Shown piece by piece: positions 60,562 to 64,000 of a DNA stretch of 64,000 nt; within the stretch, counting starts at the first letter, position 1, and every line of letters starts with the position of its first letter. The position numbers were made by a program, and so were the translations under genes. Source of the DNA: Alkalibacter rhizosphaerae. Its GTDB lineage: Bacteria; Bacillota; Clostridia; Eubacteriales; Alkalibacteraceae. The stretch covers positions 1,364,001-1,428,000 of the forward strand of contig NZ_CP071444.1 in the NCBI RefSeq assembly GCF_017352215.1, given 5' to 3'. Below the pieces are notes generated by a model. That model made no database searches, was not told the DNA's origin, and saw only the letters and a program-made list of their open reading frames with translations.

Positions 60562-62847
60562 ATGAGTAGGAAGATCCAGAAAAAAGGCGAACCAAAAGCA
60601 GTGGACATCCGGGCCTTTGTGGCTCCGTTCATTCTGCTGGTGCTCATTTACGGCATGCTGACGGCATCCTCCATCACCAACCAGGTGAACCGGATGTATG
60701 AATCCTTGCAGGAAAACTCCGTTCGCCTGACCCGGAGCTATTCCCAGGGATTGGTCTATGCTTCCAAAGCCCAGGACACCTTCCAGGAATTTTTGGAGGA
60801 AAAGCTTCTTGTTGCAGGTAAAATGATCCTCCAGGAATCCACCAGCCACACCAATGAGGAGCTGATGGAGTTTTCCAAAAATCTGGACGTGGATATCATC
60901 CACCTCTACGATGAAACGGGCACCATCATCAAATCCAATACGGGAGAATACTTGGGTTGGGTGGCGCCGGCGGATCATCCCGTCCACCGCTTCATGGAAA
61001 GCGACGCCACCGACCTGGTGGAAGAGATCCGGGCGGACACGGTAAGCGGGATCCTGTACAAATACGGATACTATCGCCATCCCAGCGGCAACTTTGTCCA
61101 GATCGGGGTGCTGGCGGAAAAGCTGGAGACCTTCGCCGATGGCTTTCAAATGCAAAATCTTCTGAAAGACATCAAGGATGACGGACACGTCCAGGAGGCC
61201 TGCTTCATCGGGCCGGAAAACCGGATTTTAGCCAGTACCCGGGTATCCAACGTGGGACTAGAAATCCAAGATCCCTTTGTCATCCAAGAGTTGGGGAAGG
61301 AAGAGGAAACCGGATTTGAAACCGAGGACTTCCAGGGCAACGGCTACCGGGTCCTGGTACCGGTGGAAAAAGAAGGAGACCGGATCGGAACCTTGTCCCT
61401 CCTGTATTCCACGGAAGCTTTCCGCCTTGCCACCAAGGAGACCATCACCTCGGAAATCGCCATGCTGCTGCTGATCATCCTGAGTTTGGGCATCGTTTTC
61501 GGCCTGGTCTACGACAAGAGCAAGCAGAACATGGAAATGGCCTATTACGATCCATTGACGGGACTGCCCAATGCGGATTACATGAAGGAGTTTTTGGAGC
61601 AGCAGGTCCGCCAGGAAACAGGGAGAAACAGGGCGATCCTTCTTTTGAATTCGCGAAACTTCAAGACCATCAACAACACCTACGGCTACCAGTTCGGGGA
61701 CGAACTCCTGAAGGAATCGGCGAAAGAGATCACCAAACTGGTGGGAGACCGGGGCATCCTCTTCCGCTTCAATGCAGACCGGTTCGTCCTGTACGTAGAG
61801 GGATATGAAGAAAAGAGGGCCCTCATCGACCTGGCCAAGGAGATCTCGGAGATCTTCAACCAGCCCTTCAGCCAGAATGTGGACCGTCGCTATCTCAATG
61901 CGGAGGTGGGCATCCTGGAACTGGATGAAAATACGGATAGCGCCGACGAGCTGCTGCGTAAAGCCTCCCTGGCCCTGGACAGTGTCCGCACCCAGGCGGG
62001 GGCCAGCATCATGTTCTATACCAGGATCATTGAAAAAGAGGCAAAGCGGGTGGAGATCATTGAACATGCACTGGAACAGGCCTTGATCCATGACGATGAA
62101 AACACCCTCTACGCCATGTTCCAGCCCCAGCTGGATCTGAAGACCGACCGGATCACCGGAGTGGAGGTACTGGCCCGATTAGATACCAAGGAACTGGGGC
62201 CTGTCTCTCCGGCGGAATTCATCCCCATCGCGGAAAAGAAAAAGCTGATCCATCCCCTGGGGGTCCATATCCTGAAAAAAGCATGCTGCCTGGCAGCAGC
62301 ATGCAAGGACGCCGGATATGAGGACATCCGATTTTCCGTCAACGTCAGCGGGATCCAGCTGCTGCGGCGGGATTTCCTCAAGATCGTCCTCATGACCATT
62401 CAGGAAGCCGCCATACCCAACTCCATGTTGGAGCTGGAGATCACGGAATCCATCTTTCTCGACAACTTCCTCTTGATCAATGACCGGCTCAAGGAACTGC
62501 AGAAGCGGAACATCCAGATCGCACTGGACGACTTTGGCACCGGATACTCCTCCTTTGCAAGGCTCAAGGAGATCCGCATCGACACGGTGAAGCTGGACAA
62601 GTTTTTCATCGACAACATCCACCGGGAAGAGGAAGAAGACTTGATCTCGTCCGACATCATCTCCATGGCCCACCGACTGGGGTTGAAGGTGGTGGCGGAA
62701 GGGGTGGAAACGGAAGAGCAGATGGGTTATTTGAAAGACCATCACTGCGATGCCATCCAGGGCTACTATTTCAGCAAGCCGGTCCATCAGGAAGACCTTC
62801 TGGAACTGATCGGAGAGCACAACAAAAAAGACGAAAAAAAATCGTAA
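60562..62847 (+). CDS. Membrane sensor with degenerate GGDEF and EAL domains
   Basis: 761 residues. Membrane helices near 17-36 and 297-318 enclose an extracytoplasmic sensor (probably a Cache-type fold). The GGDEF domain (about 330-490) has NADRF in place of GG[D/E]EF, so cyclase activity is not expected. The EAL domain (about 500-750) has EVL for EAL (GVEVLARLD), with metal-site motifs retained: NVSGIQL, ELEITESIFLDN, DDFGTGYSSF, VKLDKFFID and EGVETEEQ. Likely a c-di-GMP phosphodiesterase. Starts eight bases after asnS, so probably co-transcribed. Confidence 0.88.
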   Translation: MSRKIQKKGEPKAVDIRAFVAPFILLVLIYGMLTASSITNQVNRMYESLQENSVRLTRSYSQGLVYASKAQDTFQEFLEEKLLVAGKMILQESTSHTNEELMEFSKNLDVDIIHLYDETGTIIKSNTGEYLGWVAPADHPVHRFMESDATDLVEEIRADTVSGILYKYGYYRHPSGNFVQIGVLAEKLETFADGFQMQNLLKDIKDDGHVQEACFIGPENRILASTRVSNVGLEIQDPFVIQELGKEEETGFETEDFQGNGYRVLVPVEKEGDRIGTLSLLYSTEAFRLATKETITSEIAMLLLIILSLGIVFGLVYDKSKQNMEMAYYDPLTGLPNADYMKEFLEQQVRQETGRNRAILLLNSRNFKTINNTYGYQFGDELLKESAKEITKLVGDRGILFRFNADRFVLYVEGYEEKRALIDLAKEISEIFNQPFSQNVDRRYLNAEVGILELDENTDSADELLRKASLALDSVRTQAGASIMFYTRIIEKEAKRVEIIEHALEQALIHDDENTLYAMFQPQLDLKTDRITGVEVLARLDTKELGPVSPAEFIPIAEKKKLIHPLGVHILKKACCLAAACKDAGYEDIRFSVNVSGIQLLRRDFLKIVLMTIQEAAIPNSMLELEITESIFLDNFLLINDRLKELQKRNIQIALDDFGTGYSSFARLKEIRIDTVKLDKFFIDNIHREEEEDLISSDIISMAHRLGLKVVAEGVETEEQMGYLKDHHCDAIQGYYFSKPVHQEDLLELIGEHNKKDEKKS

Positions 62848-62929
62848 AAATTTAAAGGGAAAGGGCCCCTTTCGACCTATATTATAGTAGCGACCTTCCC
62901 AAGGGAAGACAAAAGAAAGGAAGATAACA

Positions 62930-63163
62930 ATGGCAGATTTTAAGTACGAGATCGTAAAAAAGATCGGTGTCCTGTCGGAAAACGCCCGTGGATGGACCAA
63001 GGAGCTGAACCTGATCCGATGGAACGACCGGGATCCGAAATACGATGTGAGGGAGTGGGGCCCGGACCATGAAAAAATGGGCAAAGGCATCACCTTTACG
63101 GCAGAAGAGATGGAAAATCTCCTGGCCCTCCTTCAGGAACTGGAAGTGTCGGAAGAGCTGTAG
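62930..63163 (+). CDS. YdbC-family (PC4-like) protein
   Basis: 77 residues. FKYEIVKKIGVLSENARGWTKELNLIRWNDRDPKYDVREWGPDHEKMGKGIT matches the YdbC family with the fold of transcriptional coactivator PC4, a single-strand nucleic-acid binder. Function in bacteria is unsettled. AAAGGAAG precedes the ATG. The 82 bases upstream hold a palindrome (GAAAGGGCCCCTTTC) and TATAAT-like sequence. Confidence 0.85.
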   Translation: MADFKYEIVKKIGVLSENARGWTKELNLIRWNDRDPKYDVREWGPDHEKMGKGITFTAEEMENLLALLQELEVSEEL

Positions 63164-63177
63164 ATCGGAAACAATAT

Positions 63178-63219
63178 GAAAAACTTCCCCGTGGGATCCA
63201 TCCCGCGAGGAAGTTTTTT
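63178..63219. terminator. Bidirectional terminator between ydbC-like and ABC-2 permease genes
   Basis: AAACTTCC with GGAAGTTT enclosing an inner GGGAT/ATCCC stem, T-run on the plus strand and A-run on the other. Confidence 0.8.
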
Positions 63220-63221
63220 TG

Positions 63222-64000
63222 ATCAGGATTCTTCCAGAGCCATGCGGCGGCGTTTGCCTACCACCAGGGCCAATACGAAGAAGGCGACGCCGAAGGCGGC
63301 TTGTACCAGCATGGACTGGATCAGTCCCTGGGTGGGTCCGTCCCCCAGGCCACCATGGTGGAGATGAACCGGTTGCCCCGGACGAACCAATAGGTGGGCA
63401 GGAAGCTGGCGATCCGCAGGACGGATTCGCTGATCAGTTCCTGGGGTACGAAGACGCCGCTGATGAAACTGGAACCCAGGGTGACGATGTTGGCCACGGC
63501 AGCGATGGATTCCCGACCTTTGACCAGATTGGCGATGAGGTAGCTGACCCCGGCGGTGGTCCCGGCAAAGAGGAGGGAATTGAGGACAAAGTAGACCGTG
63601 TTGGGATTTCCCAGTTCCTTTCGTCCGAAGAACAGGCTCAACCCTACCAGCAGGACCCAGGCAATGAGGGCAAACACCAGGATGGACAGGAAGACCTGCA
63701 GGTTGGCGCTGCCCGCCTTGATGGGGGAACAGGCATTTCTCCGCTTGATGTTGGGATCGTTGGTTGCCAGCATCAGGATGGATACCCCCAGGATCAAAAC
63801 GAACATGAAGGTGTAGGACATGTAGTTGAAGAAGAACTGCATGCTGCTGCCGGTGTATTCTTGTGGCGAGCCTGTTTCAAAGGTCACTTCCGCCTCTTTG
63901 GTCATGTCCTCCAATACGTAGTTTGCCAGCGTCTGGGGTGCCAGATCCGGTAGGAGGGTGGCATAGGTCCGGGCGGATTGGAGGTAGCGGTCCACTTTCA
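63222..64000 (-). CDS. ABC-2 type transporter permease (partial at right edge, apparent frameshift)
   Basis: Open to the window edge, so the N-terminus is missing. A large loop is followed by about six membrane segments (FMFVLILGVSILMLA, VFLSILVFALIAWVLLVGLSLFF, YFVLNSLLFAGTTAGVSYLIA, IVTLGSSFISGVFVPQ), the ABC-2 (PF01061/PF12698) pattern. The frame ends at 63321 just after VAWG. With one extra G in the run at plus 63342-63346, it continues through GDGPTQGLIQSMLVQAAFG and a last helix VAFFVLALVVGKRRRM to a stop at 63222. Substrate unknown; the ATPase gene would lie beyond the edge. Confidence 0.8.

Noticed and set aside
62850-62885. Palindrome GAAAGGGCCCCTTTC as a terminator after the GGDEF-EAL gene
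   Set aside because: The loop would be a single base and no T-run follows; it may be an operator or chance.

Overview
The window is the replication-origin region of a Bacillota (Firmicutes) chromosome, most likely a clostridial anaerobe. The evidence is the block rnpA-rpmH / oriC / dnaA-dnaN-yaaA-recF-gyrB-gyrA, the parA/parB/noc cluster with two parS sites, AbrB-, GdpP- and RicT-type genes, a short HisG with HisZ, a Met-specific T-box, iron-sulfur class I fumarase, rubredoxin and ferredoxin. The genus cannot be told from the sequence alone. No rRNA, tRNA, CRISPR array or insertion sequence was seen.

Left edge (1-4.25 kb), accessory: a gene cut by the window edge encodes a corrinoid reductive-dehalogenase-like protein without a Tat signal. 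Next to it are a TetR regulator, a GPH-type (MFS) symporter and a second, related TetR regulator. This is the most unusual content in the window.

Left arm (4.3-27.2 kb), almost all on the minus strand and so co-directional with the leftward fork: prmC, rpmE, metG behind a T-box, rsmI, purA, a COG2509-type FAD protein, dnaB, rplI, gdpP, rpsR-ssb-rpsF, a DUF951 protein, cvpA, an unknown membrane protein, parB-parA, noc, rsmG, mnmG, mnmE, khpB, yidC, yidD, rnpA and rpmH. An AbrB-type gene is the exception, on the plus strand.

Origin (27.24-29.18 kb): DnaA boxes lie on both sides of dnaA. The dnaA-dnaN gap has two adjacent boxes followed by a run of DnaA-trio repeats and an AT-rich stretch, which looks like the unwinding site.

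Right arm (29.2-64 kb), mostly plus strand: dnaN, yaaA, recF, gyrB, gyrA, a PTS EIIA protein, rpe, an amino-acid ABC transporter, rubredoxin, two-subunit fumarase, a small membrane protein, trxA (minus), then yaaO-like decarboxylase, tmk, holB, ricT, ferredoxin, a cluster of DnaA boxes outside oriC, and a trmN6-like methyltransferase. A complete-looking his operon (hisZGDBHAF-IE, minus strand) follows. It lacks hisC and a recognised histidinol-phosphatase. A HAD phosphatase gene diverges from it across a shared promoter region with an inverted repeat. Then come cca, mntP, rnmV, rsmA, a FAH-family enzyme (minus), asnS, a GGDEF-EAL protein, a YdbC/PC4-like protein and an ABC-2 permease cut by the right edge.

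Four genes (prmC, the yaaO-like decarboxylase, asnS, the ABC-2 permease) are each interrupted by an apparent one-base loss inside a G/C homopolymer. The shared pattern suggests consensus-sequence errors rather than four real pseudogenes.
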